Shown here piece after piece: positions 21,444 to 30,350 of a stretch of 38,629 nucleotides of DNA (position 1 is its first letter; the number at the start of each line of letters is the position of its first letter). Under the pieces are notes generated by a model that was given only the letters and a program-made list of their open reading frames with translations, was not told the origin of the DNA and ran no database searches. A program made the translations under genes and the position numbers. Source of the DNA: Candidatus Staskawiczbacteria bacterium RIFOXYB1_FULL_37_44 (GTDB lineage: Bacteria; Patescibacteriota; Minisyncoccia; Minisyncoccales; Staskawiczbacteraceae). The stretch spans positions 1 to 38,629 of the forward strand of contig MHPJ01000009.1 in assembly GCA_001822065.1 (NCBI GenBank). Direction: 5' to 3'.

Positions 21444-23228
21444 ATGAAAAAAGAAGAATATATTTCAACAGCTGATTTGGCGAGAACTCTAGGGGTGACT
21501 CGTCAGGCGGTGCAAAAAATGCTGAAGGGCGAAACAGGACTTGAGGTTAAAGAAGTCGGAACCGGTTTTATGTACAAAGTAGACAGTTTACCGCAGGAGC
21601 TCAAAGAGAGAATTACAAAAGAACAAAAAGAGGCTGTTAGTAGCGCCGTAGAACTTGGGCAATCTTCCAAAAAAGATTTAAATTTTGAAAAAGATCTGTG
21701 GAAGGCGGCTGATAGATTAAGGGGCAACATAGACGCATCAGAATATAAACACGTTGTGCTTGGTTTATTATTTTTAAAATATGTTTCTGATTATTTTTAT
21801 CAAAGGCGATTTAATTTAGAGCAATGGACAAGTGACCCAAAAAACAAAGAATATTATATTCCGAACGAAAAAGACAGAAATTTTATTATAGAAGATAAAG
21901 ACCATTATAAAAGTGAAGGGGTTTTTTATATCCCAGAAAAAGCGCGCTGGGAATATTTGCAGGCAAGAGCCATGCACGCAGAAATTGGAAAATACATTGA
22001 TGAAGCAATGGAATCAATTGAAAACGAGAATATAAAACAGCTCAAGGGTGTTTTGCCTAAAATTTTTACTCAAACAAAACTCGATGGGCAAGTTATTGGA
22101 GAATTAGTTAATATTTTTTCAAAAATTAAGTTTGACCATAATATAGAGAAGGAAAAAGATATACTTGGTCGCGTATACGAATATTTTTTGGCTCAATTTG
22201 CCACAAGCGAAGGCAAGCGCGGTGGAGAATTCTACACCCCTCGTTCTATTGTTAATGTAATAGTGGAAATATTGGAGCCTTTTGAAAACGCCAGAATTTT
22301 TGACCCCGCCGTTGGTAGTGGAGGAATGTTTGTACAATCGGGTGAATATTTAAAAAATAAACATAAAGATTCATCTCGCGTTGCGTTTTTTGGGCAAGAG
22401 AGCAATCCAACAACTTTACGTCTTTGCAAAATGAACCTTGCTATAAGGGGTATTTTTGGACAAATAGAGCATGGCAATTCCTATTACGAGGATAAATTTC
22501 CCGACTTAAGGGCAGATTTTGTTTTAGCAAATCCTCCTTTTAACGCAGAATGGGAGCCGGGCCGTTTAAGTAATAACGACCCAAGAATTAAGTATGGAAT
22601 CCCGCCATCGGGAAATGCTAATTTTTTATGGATTCAACATTTTATTCATCACTTAGCGCCAAATGGCATAGCTGGTTTTGTTATGGCGAATGGAGCTTTA
22701 GCAGTAAGCGGAAAAGAAGGAGAAATAAGAAAGAAAATTGTTGAAGATGATTTAATTGATGTTATTGTGGCTTGCCCGCCAAAAATGTTTTACAGTGTGG
22801 CATTGCCAGTTTCACTTTGGTTTGTTACAAAAAATAAAAAAGAAGGTAAATTTAGGGATAGGACGGGCGAAACGCTTTTTATAGATGCAAGAGAAACCTT
22901 TGAACCAATTTCTAGAAAACAGGTTATATTCAACCCAGAGCAAATTCAAAAAATTGCTAATACTGCCCGCGCTTGGCGTGGAGAAAAAGGAGCCGGAGAA
23001 TATAAAGATATTGCTGGATTTTGTAAATCTGTGAAAAAGGAAGAAATTGCAAAAAATGGATATGTTTTAACTCCGGGCAGATATGTTGGTATTGCCGAAG
23101 AAATAGATGATGGCATCCCATTTAAAGATAAAATGAAAAAACTAACTGGTGAATTAGAACAGTATTTTTACGAAAGCCGAAAACTAGAAAAACAAATTGA
23201 AGATAATTTAAAGAATCTAAAATTATGA
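21444..23228 (+). CDS. hsdM: Type I restriction-modification methyltransferase subunit with N-terminal HTH
   Basis: HsdM methylates adenine at sites chosen by HsdS. Residues about 70-200 form the HsdM N-terminal helical domain (DLWKAADRLRGNIDASEYKH and FLKYVSDYFYQRRF). The SAM site is FDPAVGSGGMF (about 285-295) and the catalytic motif NPPF is at 363-366. The first 55 residues are extra: STADLARTLGVTRQAVQKML forms a helix-turn-helix and FMYKVDSLPQELKERI resembles the end of a Mu-type wHTH. A short linker joins the parts. The palindrome over the promoter makes self-repression plausible, but this is inferred. Length is 594 aa. It shares ATGA with the next gene. Confidence 0.93.
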   Translation: MKKEEYISTADLARTLGVTRQAVQKMLKGETGLEVKEVGTGFMYKVDSLPQELKERITKEQKEAVSSAVELGQSSKKDLNFEKDLWKAADRLRGNIDASEYKHVVLGLLFLKYVSDYFYQRRFNLEQWTSDPKNKEYYIPNEKDRNFIIEDKDHYKSEGVFYIPEKARWEYLQARAMHAEIGKYIDEAMESIENENIKQLKGVLPKIFTQTKLDGQVIGELVNIFSKIKFDHNIEKEKDILGRVYEYFLAQFATSEGKRGGEFYTPRSIVNVIVEILEPFENARIFDPAVGSGGMFVQSGEYLKNKHKDSSRVAFFGQESNPTTLRLCKMNLAIRGIFGQIEHGNSYYEDKFPDLRADFVLANPPFNAEWEPGRLSNNDPRIKYGIPPSGNANFLWIQHFIHHLAPNGIAGFVMANGALAVSGKEGEIRKKIVEDDLIDVIVACPPKMFYSVALPVSLWFVTKNKKEGKFRDRTGETLFIDARETFEPISRKQVIFNPEQIQKIANTARAWRGEKGAGEYKDIAGFCKSVKKEEIAKNGYVLTPGRYVGIAEEIDDGIPFKDKMKKLTGELEQYFYESRKLEKQIEDNLKNLKL

Positions 23229-24014
23229 AAAATTACTTTGGTTTTATAGACGAAACAGGAATTTTGCAAAGCGATGTAAAACAAAGATTTTTTGGGTTGG
23301 GTCTTTTAAAATTAGATGATACCGCCGAATTTTATAATTTGTTATCAAAATATTACCACAAAATAATTTCAAATATAGAGGCAAAAAGAATATCTAAAAT
23401 TAAGGACTTGCCAGATATGGCTGAAAAAGGAAAGGTTTTAGGTTTGATACAAAATAATAAGCGCTTCGAATTTAAATTCAACAAATTAGATGAAGTGTCC
23501 TTATCTGATTATATGGGGCTAATAGATTTATATGTTCAATTTCCAAATAATTATTTTTGCTCTTTAGTTATAGATAAGGACGATCCTACGTTTGATTTCC
23601 GTGGATATTTTGATGCGGCATGGGGAGCATATATCGGTTATTCAAAGACACTCACGAGATGCAATATAAAAGAACAGGAAAATATAGCGATTATAGCCGA
23701 TTATGTTAATATGCCCCACAATTCAATAAAATATTTTGAAAGAGAACTAAATATGGTTTCGGGGGGTTTATAATTCTTGCAGGGTGGAGTCGGATGCTTC
23801 TTTATACATTCAAATGGTAGATGTTTTATTGGGTTGTATTGTATATGATTTTAAAATTCAGAACGGAATGATGATTGAGGATAAAGAAAATCCGAAAACA
23901 AAATTATTAAATTATTTGAAAGAAAAATATAAAACCGATAATTTTGCTAAAAATCAGACCATTCATAAACCGAATTATTTAAGCGTATGGTCGTTTAAGG
24001 GACAGCCGAAGTAA
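23225..24014 (+). pseudogene. DUF3800 protein, frameshifted in a G tract
   Basis: MKNYFGFIDETGILQSDVKQ is the start of a DUF3800 domain (RNase H-like fold, often near restriction or defence genes). The frame ends at a TAA after MVSGGL. Removing one G from the G6 run at 23761-23766 joins it to the second part: MVSGVYNSCRVESDASLYIQ, then MVDVLLGCIVYDFKIQ, ending WSFKGQPK. Together they give about 262 aa, a normal size. Later acidic motifs (ESDASLYIQMVD) are typical of the family and are lost in the first product. It is translationally coupled to hsdM. It may be a pseudogene, a phase-variable switch or a sequencing error. Confidence 0.8.
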
Positions 24015-24142
24015 AACAAAAGGGCTGTCGGCCAACGCACGACGCCCCTAATATCTGTGTAGTGTTTTTTGAAGTTAATGGTGACACTTGGCTACAGCTT
24101 GGATAGCCGTGACAGGGCCAAGGCCCTCCAAATGTCAATTTA

Positions 24143-24172
24143 AGTATAGCATACGTCAAGATTAAAAGTCAA
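24143..24172 (-). promoter_or_regulatory. Minus-strand promoter, possible antisense RNA
   Basis: On the minus strand TTGACT (24172-24167) and TATACT (24148-24143) are separated by 18 bp. No minus-strand gene follows. The transcript would contain the hairpins GGGCC-TT-GGCCC and GGCTA...TAGCC and run toward the end of the DUF3800 gene. A GACAGCC/GGCTGTC inverted repeat lies at 24001-24029. A small RNA is possible but not shown. Confidence 0.4.
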
Positions 24173-24193
24173 TTAACCTGTGGATAACTTAAA

Positions 24194-24496
24194 ATGAGTA
24201 AAAAATTGATAAAAATTACAGAGGATGACTTGAAATTTATTTACGGCAAAGAATACAGTATTTTTCAGGAGAAGGTTTTGACGACTTGTTTTTGCCATAA
24301 ATGCACAATGGAAGAGCAAGGGCACCTTGTAAAAATTAGAAATTACGAAATTTTTATAAACCATTTAAACGATGTTGAATTGCAAGGATTTTGCACTGAC
24401 TGCGGCGGTCCGGTCGGCCGTTATTCCGAAACCGGCGAAGTTGAAGAAACCGCAAAAAGAGTCAAAAAAGTAATGAAGAAATATGATAAAAAATAA
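24194..24496 (+). CDS. Small zinc-ribbon-like protein in the R-M island, unknown function
   Basis: The 100-aa protein has two Cys pairs placed as in a zinc ribbon: CHKC (about residues 34-37) and CTDCGG (about 67-72), separated by a beta-rich segment (GHLVKIRNYEIFINHLNDVE). The C-terminus is a basic helix (AKRVKKVMKKYDKK). The N-terminus, KKLIKITEDDLKFIYGKEYS, is helical. It overlaps the next Cys-rich gene by 14 nt, so they form a pair. I do not recognise the family. Its place inside a type I R-M operon suggests an accessory defence role; that is inference only. Confidence 0.7.
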   Translation: MSKKLIKITEDDLKFIYGKEYSIFQEKVLTTCFCHKCTMEEQGHLVKIRNYEIFINHLNDVELQGFCTDCGGPVGRYSETGEVEETAKRVKKVMKKYDKK

Positions 24497-24968
24497 AACA
24501 ATAACTAAAATTCCGCCGTGCGGGTTATGCGGCAAGTCAAGGAAGCCAAGGCAAAAAACCGAATGTTGCGGAAATTGGGTGTGCGGCAATGAAAACGAAT
24601 ATGTTATGTTTTCATATTCGCGCAATATTTGTTCTCGAAATCATAGGCGGTTTACACTGTGCGCATATCACCATACAGAAAATCATAAAGGTGATTGGAA
24701 AACATGTAAAAAATGCCGTGATAGTTTTGAGCATGAATTAGAAATGTATGTATGGTATGGCACAAACGAATATAATTTTAAAAAACTTTCTAATCCGCCG
24801 ACATTCAAACCGACTTATTGTTCCAAATGCGGGAAAAGAATAGTTTTGCCCGAAGGCGGTTTTTCGTCATTGTGCGGAGTTTATCGCTGTGATAATTGTC
24901 CAGTCACGGATGACGAACGAGAAAAAATTATTAGCGACTATAAAAAGAAAACTGGCGAAGACGCTTAA
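24483..24968 (+). CDS. Cysteine/histidine-rich zinc-binding protein in the R-M island
   Basis: The 161-aa protein has at least four CxxC-type pairs: CGLC (about residues 13-16), CCGNWVC (28-34), CKKC (75-78) and CSKC (113-116), with CDNC near the end (about 136-139). CAYHHTENHKGDWKTC adds several His residues. It probably binds two or more zinc ions. Between the clusters lies YVWYGTNEYNFKKLSNPP. The gene overlaps its partner upstream and lies five bases before hsdS. I know of similar unnamed proteins but no function. RNA or DNA binding, or a role as an R-M accessory, is possible. Confidence 0.7.
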   Translation: MIKNKTITKIPPCGLCGKSRKPRQKTECCGNWVCGNENEYVMFSYSRNICSRNHRRFTLCAYHHTENHKGDWKTCKKCRDSFEHELEMYVWYGTNEYNFKKLSNPPTFKPTYCSKCGKRIVLPEGGFSSLCGVYRCDNCPVTDDEREKIISDYKKKTGEDA

Positions 24969-24973
24969 ATTTT

Positions 24974-26260
24974 ATGCCAAAAATTAAATCACAACCTAAA
25001 AATTGCTTGCGCGACGAAGCTTCAGCGAAGGCGTGGCGGAAAGTGAAGCTGGGAGAACTGGGAAGTATTATCACTGGTACGACTCCGCCAACTGGCAGGA
25101 AAGATTTTTTTGGTGGAGATTTTCCATTTATTACTCCGACAGATATAGTGGACTTTAATATTAGATATAATTATAAGACGGAAAGATTTCTTTCCGAAAA
25201 ATGGAAGAATAAAGCAGAAAGAATTTTAATCCCCAAAGATGCAGTCTGTTTTGTTTGTATAGGTTCAACAATAGGGAAAATTTGCCTAGCAAATAAAAAA
25301 TCTTTTACTAACCAGCAAATAAATACATTCGTTGCTGATCCAAAAAAAGTAAATTCAAAATTTATTTATTATTTATTGAAAGATAATCAGGAAAATATTA
25401 TAAAACAGTATGGTGGAAGTGGTTCCGGGAAAGAAATAATAAATAAAAGCACATTTAGTGGCATAGAACTTTTAATTAATGGAGATATTAAAGAGCAAAA
25501 AAGGATTGCAGATGTTCTTTCTGGGTTTGATGATAAAATTGAATTGAATAATAAAATCAATCAAAATTTAGAGCAAGCCGCGCAGGCGATTTTTAAGGAA
25601 TGGTTTGTAAGGTTTAAATTTCCTGGTTATGAAAAAATAAAAATGATTGATTCTGAATTAGGTAAAATACCGGAAGGTTGGAGTGTTGGTTATTTAGGAG
25701 ATGAAAATTTAACGGATATAATTTCGAATGGAGTTGAAAAATTTGAAGGAGAAAAAATATATTTAGCAACAGCTGATGTTAGTAGTAAAGAAATATCTAA
25801 TACAAACATAAAAATTTCTTATAAAAACAGACCTTCTCGGGCAGATATGCAACCGGTATTAAATAGTATATGGTTTGCTAAAATGGTTAATACTTACAAG
25901 GTTTTATTTTTCTTCGATGCGAATAAAAATGACTTAAATAAATTTATTCTTTCGACGGGATTTATGGGTGTTAAATGTAATAAAGATTCCGAATTTTATA
26001 TTTATATTCTTATCTCATCATTAGGATTTCATAATTTGAAGGACACATTAGTACAGGGAGCGGTTCAGGAGGCTTTGACTTTGGGAAATATAAAAAAAGT
26101 TAAAATTTTAATCCCTTCAAGAGAAATTTTGTCTAAATTTAATGAGATAATAAGGCCAATGTTTAGTGAAATTTATAAAAACCGAAATGAAAATCAAAAA
26201 TTAGCATCTCTCCGTGATTTACTTTTACCAAAATTAATGAGTGGAGAAATAAGAGTATAA
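24974..26260 (+). CDS. hsdS: Type I restriction-modification specificity subunit
   Basis: HsdS recognises the bipartite DNA target and holds HsdM and HsdR. Two target-recognition domains are visible. The first is near residues 20-200 (WRKVKLGELGSIITGTTPPT, ending GDIKEQKRIADVLSGFDDKI). The second is near 235-420 (GKIPEGWSVGYLGDENLTDI). Conserved coiled-coil spacers follow each (INQNLEQAAQAIFKEWFVRF and NRNENQKLASLRDLLLPKLM). The end SGEIRV is standard. Residues about 10-20 (NCLRDEASAKAWR) come from a GACGAAGCTTCAGCGAAGG repeat-like stretch. At 428 aa the length is normal. Confidence 0.93.
   Translation: MPKIKSQPKNCLRDEASAKAWRKVKLGELGSIITGTTPPTGRKDFFGGDFPFITPTDIVDFNIRYNYKTERFLSEKWKNKAERILIPKDAVCFVCIGSTIGKICLANKKSFTNQQINTFVADPKKVNSKFIYYLLKDNQENIIKQYGGSGSGKEIINKSTFSGIELLINGDIKEQKRIADVLSGFDDKIELNNKINQNLEQAAQAIFKEWFVRFKFPGYEKIKMIDSELGKIPEGWSVGYLGDENLTDIISNGVEKFEGEKIYLATADVSSKEISNTNIKISYKNRPSRADMQPVLNSIWFAKMVNTYKVLFFFDANKNDLNKFILSTGFMGVKCNKDSEFYIYILISSLGFHNLKDTLVQGAVQEALTLGNIKKVKILIPSREILSKFNEIIRPMFSEIYKNRNENQKLASLRDLLLPKLMSGEIRV
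25003..25038 (+). repeat. Possible small repeat in the hsdS N-terminus
   Basis: GCGACGAAGCTTCAGCGAAG followed by GCG holds a GAAGCTTC palindrome and resembles the GACGAAGC/GCGAAG parts of family A. It is read in frame before the first conserved motif of HsdS. I cannot show a second copy in this window. Confidence 0.35.
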
Positions 26261-26286
26261 AATTTTAATAAAAAAAATAAAATAAT

Positions 26287-27117
26287 ATGAATAAAAAAGA
26301 ATTAGATCAAAAAGTAATTGAAATTGATGCTGTGTTAAAAGCACTTGGTGATCTCAACGTTCTTGTGCAGCAAAGTAAGAATTTACCAAATATAATTAAT
26401 GACGCCCAGGCAGGAAAAACAAATATCGAAAAATTTCTCAATGAACTGCCCGCTCATAGCGAAGAAATTAAAAAATTGACTTCCGAAGTCACTATATTAA
26501 AAGACCAGGTAAGTGCTAAAAATAGTGAGGTTTCTGAATTGGTAACTCAAACGAAGGATACTCAAAATAAAGTCGGAGAATTAATCGCAGAAACAAAAGT
26601 GCAGTTGGGTGTCGCGGCTAATGCAAAGCTAGCCAGCACGTTTGAACAAGTAAAAAATGGTTTAATAAATGATAAGAATAGATGGTTTAAATGGTGGGTT
26701 GGAGCAGTAATTGTATTCATTGTTGCAACCGGTTTAGTCGTATTGTGGCAATTGAAGGATTTTGGTACTCTTTATCATTATAATTTTCTCATTAAGTTAG
26801 CGTTAACATCTCCATTTGCTTATTTTGTCGTTTTTATTAATCGTGAATATAGTCGGACAAGAAATCTTATAGAAGAGTACACATTCAAAGCGGCAATTGC
26901 TCGTTCTTTTGAGGCGTACAAAGAAATTGTGCAAAGCACTGATCAGGAAAATTGTGTAAGCACGCATAAATTTATTATTGATTCCATAGGGAGCTTATAT
27001 TCTTCTCCAATGGTGAATGTTAAAAGAAATAGTCATAAAGAAAGAGAAAGTACACCCGATATTTTATCTAGTATTCGTTCAATAATGGAGGATTTTTTTC
27101 CAAGCAAAAATGACTAA
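26287..27117 (+). CDS. Coiled-coil membrane protein in the R-M island
   Basis: The 276-aa protein has a long N-terminal coiled-coil region (about residues 1-125, with heptads such as LTSEVTILKDQVSAKNSEVS and TQNKVGELIAETKV). Two membrane segments follow: about 138-155 (WWVGAVIVFIVATGLVVLW) and about 168-185 (LIKLALTSPFAYFVVFI). A C-terminal cytoplasmic part begins REYSRTRNLIEEYTFKAAIA. It overlaps hsdR by eight bases, so the two are coupled. Membrane proteins with coiled coils beside type I R-M genes are known, but their job is not. It might be an effector or a sensor for the island; this is inferred from position. Confidence 0.75.
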   Translation: MNKKELDQKVIEIDAVLKALGDLNVLVQQSKNLPNIINDAQAGKTNIEKFLNELPAHSEEIKKLTSEVTILKDQVSAKNSEVSELVTQTKDTQNKVGELIAETKVQLGVAANAKLASTFEQVKNGLINDKNRWFKWWVGAVIVFIVATGLVVLWQLKDFGTLYHYNFLIKLALTSPFAYFVVFINREYSRTRNLIEEYTFKAAIARSFEAYKEIVQSTDQENCVSTHKFIIDSIGSLYSSPMVNVKRNSHKERESTPDILSSIRSIMEDFFPSKND

Positions 27118-30100
27118 AAAATTTAATGAGGATAATTTAGCGGAGCAGCCGGTGATAGAGTGGCTCAAAGAGATGGGCTATGATTATGAGTTTGGGCCGG
27201 ATTTGGCGCCGGGTGGAAGTTTACAGGAACGAAATTCTTTTCGTGATGTTGTTTTAGTTCCACGATTAAAGCGTTCTATAAAAAGATTAAATTCTGAATT
27301 ATGCGATGAGGCAATTGACGAGGCAGTCATGAAAATTATGGCGGTTGAGCACCCAAGCCCAGATATAGTTAATAAAGAAATTTATAAACTATTAACCGAA
27401 GGCGTAAAATTTGAGGCAAAAGATAAAAATGGAGTGGAAAAGGGCAGAGTAGCCAAGATTTTTGATTTTGAAAATCCATTGAATAATGAGTTTTTAGTTG
27501 TAAACCAATTTGCCATTCAGGGAGTTGAAACCATTCGCAGGCCAGATTTAGTTATATTTATAAACGGCATTCCAGTTATTATTTTTGAAGTAAAGAGTCC
27601 AACAGCTAATACGGGAACAATAAAGTCCGCTTTTTATCAGTTGCAAGGTTATAAAAAGGACATCCCAGATATTTTTAAATATAATCAGTTTTTAGTTGTA
27701 AGCGATTTGATTAAAGCAAAGCATGGAACAATCTCATCTGACTGGGAGTGGTTTGCTCCGTGGAAGGGAATTGAAAGCGAGGATGAAAAAAATCAAGGCA
27801 TTTCACCTTTAGAAATTTTGACGCAGGGGATGTTTAATAAAATAAGATTGATAGACATTATAAAGAATTTTATTGTTTTTGAAGCAGACAGCGAGAAAGA
27901 CACCGCAAAATTTACAAAAAAAATGTGCTTATACCACCAATATTTTGGTGTAAACAAAGCAATAAATGAAACTTTGCGGGCAACTGCGCCAAAAGGCCCT
28001 TCGGCAAGCTCAGGACAAGGAAATAAAAAAATTGGGGTTTTTTGGCATACGCAGGGAAGCGGAAAGTCGCTTTCAATGGTTTTTTATGTTAATAAGGCAA
28101 AGCAATTAGAAGCTTTAAAAAGTCCGACCTTTTTATTTTTAACAGATAGAAACGATTTAGATGGCCAATTTTATAAAACATTTCAAAGAACAGGTTATCC
28201 TTTGGCCAAACAAGCAGAAACAATAAAAGGATTAAAAGAAAAATTAAAAACAGCCGGTGGAGAATTAATTTTTGCAACTATTCAAAAATTTGATACGGAA
28301 AACGAGGTTTTATCTGAAAAAGAAAATATAATTGTTATTGCAGATGAAGCTCACAGGTCACAATACGCAAAGTTTGCTGGCAATGTTAGGATGTCTATAC
28401 CCAGCGCTTCTTTTATGGGTATAACAGGAACTCCAATTAGTTTGCAAAATAGGGACACTCGGTTAGTTTTTGGAGAACATATTAGCGCCTATCAAATAAA
28501 TAAAGCAGTTGAAGACGGAGCCACGGTGCCAATTTATTATGAAGGACGGCTTGTTCCGCTTCATTTGGTAAATGATTTCATTGATGAAGAATTTGAGGAT
28601 TTAATGGGAGAACATGAATTTAATGTTAAAGAAATTGTTAAAAGAAAATGGGCAAGATTAGAGCAGGCAGTTGGTTCGCCAGAGAGAACAAAACAGATTG
28701 CCAAAGATATAGTAGATCATTTTAATAACCGCGGGTTAGAGGGCAAGGGAATGATTGTAACAATGAGCAGAAGAATTGCCGTTGAAATGTATGGTTTGAT
28801 TTCTAAAATGCCAGATGCTCCCAAAATTGCGGTGGTTGTTTCAAAACCAGAAGATTTTACTGGAAAAATTCAGAATGAGTTAAATTACAAGGAATTGGAA
28901 AAGCAGTTTAAAAATCCAAATGATCCATTAAAAATGGTTATAGTTTGCGATATGTGGCTAACTGGTTTTGATGTTCCGCCTTTGCACACAATGTATATTG
29001 ATAAGCCGCTAAAAAATCACACTTTAATGCAAGCAATCGCCAGGGTAAATAGAGTTTTCAAAGATAAGCCGGGCGGTTTGATAGTTGATTATATCGGTAT
29101 TGCCGATAATATCAAAAAAGCGCTAAGTATTTACAGTTCTGATATACAAAAGCAGGCTATGGTGCCGTTGCAGGAAATTATAGACAAAATGCACGAAAAG
29201 TATGATGTTGTAAAAAATATACTTATTGATGTTGATTTCTCTAATTGGAAGAAGTTAGAGAAAACTGAACTGGTTCGTTTGTTTCAAAAAGCAGTTAATG
29301 CTGTTATCACAGATAAAAAAACCGAGAGACTGGATGAAGAGAATAAAAAAAGATTTTTAAAAGAAAGCGAAATTTTGTTTAAAGTTTTTGCTTTAGTAAT
29401 GCCGAACCATGAAGCGGTAAAAATACGAAATGATGTAGAATTTATTCAGGCGGTAAAAAAAGCGATTGTGAAAAGGATTATTGTTGATGGGTCTCCGGAA
29501 ATTGATTTGGAAATAGAGTCGGCCTTGAGGGAACTTGTCTCAAAAAGCATCGCCGCAGAGGGGGTGATTGATATTTTTGCGATGAAAGATAAAAATAAAC
29601 CAGACATTTCTATTTTTGATGAAAAGTTTTTAGAAGAGGTGAAAAATATGAAATTTAAGAATTTGGCTATTGAAACTCTTAAAAAATTATTGAAGGACGA
29701 ATTAAGGTTAAGAATGAAAAGGAATTTAATTCGCTATAAAACCCTTTTAGAGTTATTGGAAAATATAATTGAGGAATATGAAAATAATATTATAAACTCA
29801 ACTAAAGTTATTGAAAAATTGCTTCAACTGGCCGAAAAAATTAAATCGGCTGAAAAAGCGGGAAATAGTTTAGGATTAACCGAAGAGGAGATGGCTTTTT
29901 ACGACGCGATATCGGTGGGTAAAAAAACTTTACAAAAAGACGAAAAGACGAAATTTTTAATTAAAGAATTAGTTAAAATTATAAAAAGAGATGTTTCCGT
30001 TGATTGGACGAATAACGAAATAGTAAAAGCTAGGATAAGAGCAGATGTTAGGTTATTGTTGTTAAGAAATGACTTCGCGCCGACCGAAAACGAAATTTTA

Positions 30101-30154
30101 CTTGATTCAATCTTTCAACAAGCAAGATTTTTATATGCAGATTACATCAAATAA
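27110..30154 (+). CDS. hsdR: Type I restriction endonuclease/translocase subunit
   Basis: HsdR moves DNA using ATP and cuts it after collision. The 1014-aa protein has the nuclease domain near residues 130-170 (RRPDLVIFINGIPVIIFEVK, the D...ExK motif). Walker A QGSGKS is at 315-320, Walker B DEAH at 412-415, motif III MGITGTPI follows, and the second RecA domain has WLTGFDVPPLHTMYIDKPL and MQAIARVNRVF. The long helical C-terminus would bind HsdM/HsdS. Residues about 296-303 (GPSASSGQ) are a translated family D repeat just before Walker A, in a loop. All catalytic motifs are intact, so the protein is probably functional. Confidence 0.95.
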   Translation: MTKKFNEDNLAEQPVIEWLKEMGYDYEFGPDLAPGGSLQERNSFRDVVLVPRLKRSIKRLNSELCDEAIDEAVMKIMAVEHPSPDIVNKEIYKLLTEGVKFEAKDKNGVEKGRVAKIFDFENPLNNEFLVVNQFAIQGVETIRRPDLVIFINGIPVIIFEVKSPTANTGTIKSAFYQLQGYKKDIPDIFKYNQFLVVSDLIKAKHGTISSDWEWFAPWKGIESEDEKNQGISPLEILTQGMFNKIRLIDIIKNFIVFEADSEKDTAKFTKKMCLYHQYFGVNKAINETLRATAPKGPSASSGQGNKKIGVFWHTQGSGKSLSMVFYVNKAKQLEALKSPTFLFLTDRNDLDGQFYKTFQRTGYPLAKQAETIKGLKEKLKTAGGELIFATIQKFDTENEVLSEKENIIVIADEAHRSQYAKFAGNVRMSIPSASFMGITGTPISLQNRDTRLVFGEHISAYQINKAVEDGATVPIYYEGRLVPLHLVNDFIDEEFEDLMGEHEFNVKEIVKRKWARLEQAVGSPERTKQIAKDIVDHFNNRGLEGKGMIVTMSRRIAVEMYGLISKMPDAPKIAVVVSKPEDFTGKIQNELNYKELEKQFKNPNDPLKMVIVCDMWLTGFDVPPLHTMYIDKPLKNHTLMQAIARVNRVFKDKPGGLIVDYIGIADNIKKALSIYSSDIQKQAMVPLQEIIDKMHEKYDVVKNILIDVDFSNWKKLEKTELVRLFQKAVNAVITDKKTERLDEENKKRFLKESEILFKVFALVMPNHEAVKIRNDVEFIQAVKKAIVKRIIVDGSPEIDLEIESALRELVSKSIAAEGVIDIFAMKDKNKPDISIFDEKFLEEVKNMKFKNLAIETLKKLLKDELRLRMKRNLIRYKTLLELLENIIEEYENNIINSTKVIEKLLQLAEKIKSAEKAGNSLGLTEEEMAFYDAISVGKKTLQKDEKTKFLIKELVKIIKRDVSVDWTNNEIVKARIRADVRLLLLRNDFAPTENEILLDSIFQQARFLYADYIK
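27998..28020 (-). repeat. Family D repeat read in frame in hsdR
   Basis: CCTTCGGCAAGCTCAGGACA followed by AGG is the TCCTGAGC...GAAGG type seen in reverse. It adds about eight codons between ATAPK and GNKKIGVFWHTQG, where related HsdR proteins have only a short turn. Confidence 0.6.
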
Positions 30155-30160
30155 AAAAAT

Positions 30161-30247
30161 ATGGCGGAAAATTTAAAATCGTCAGACGACGAACAATCAA
30201 AAAAAGAGGAAATCAAAAGATTCTCCGGTGATGGGAATAAAACTTAG
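30161..30247 (+). CDS. Possible 28-aa peptide after hsdR
   Basis: ATG at 30161 gives MAENLKSSDDEQSKKEEIKR followed by FSGDGNKT and TAG. It is very charged and probably unstructured. It starts six bases after the hsdR stop. The rest of the gap to 30350 is AT-rich with no clear feature. It could be a fragment of a longer gene. Confidence 0.25.
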   Translation: MAENLKSSDDEQSKKEEIKRFSGDGNKT

Positions 30248-30350
30248 TGACATTAAAAAAGTAAAAAATAATTAAGGAACAAAAAATAAGGCGGGCAAAA
30301 TGATTGCCTCGGGCATTGGGTTTTAAAAATATAATTAAATTTTAAAAAAT

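Noticed and set aside
23784-24014. Independent gene from a GTG at 23784
   Set aside because: It is the second half of the DUF3800 protein; removing one G restores one continuous frame.
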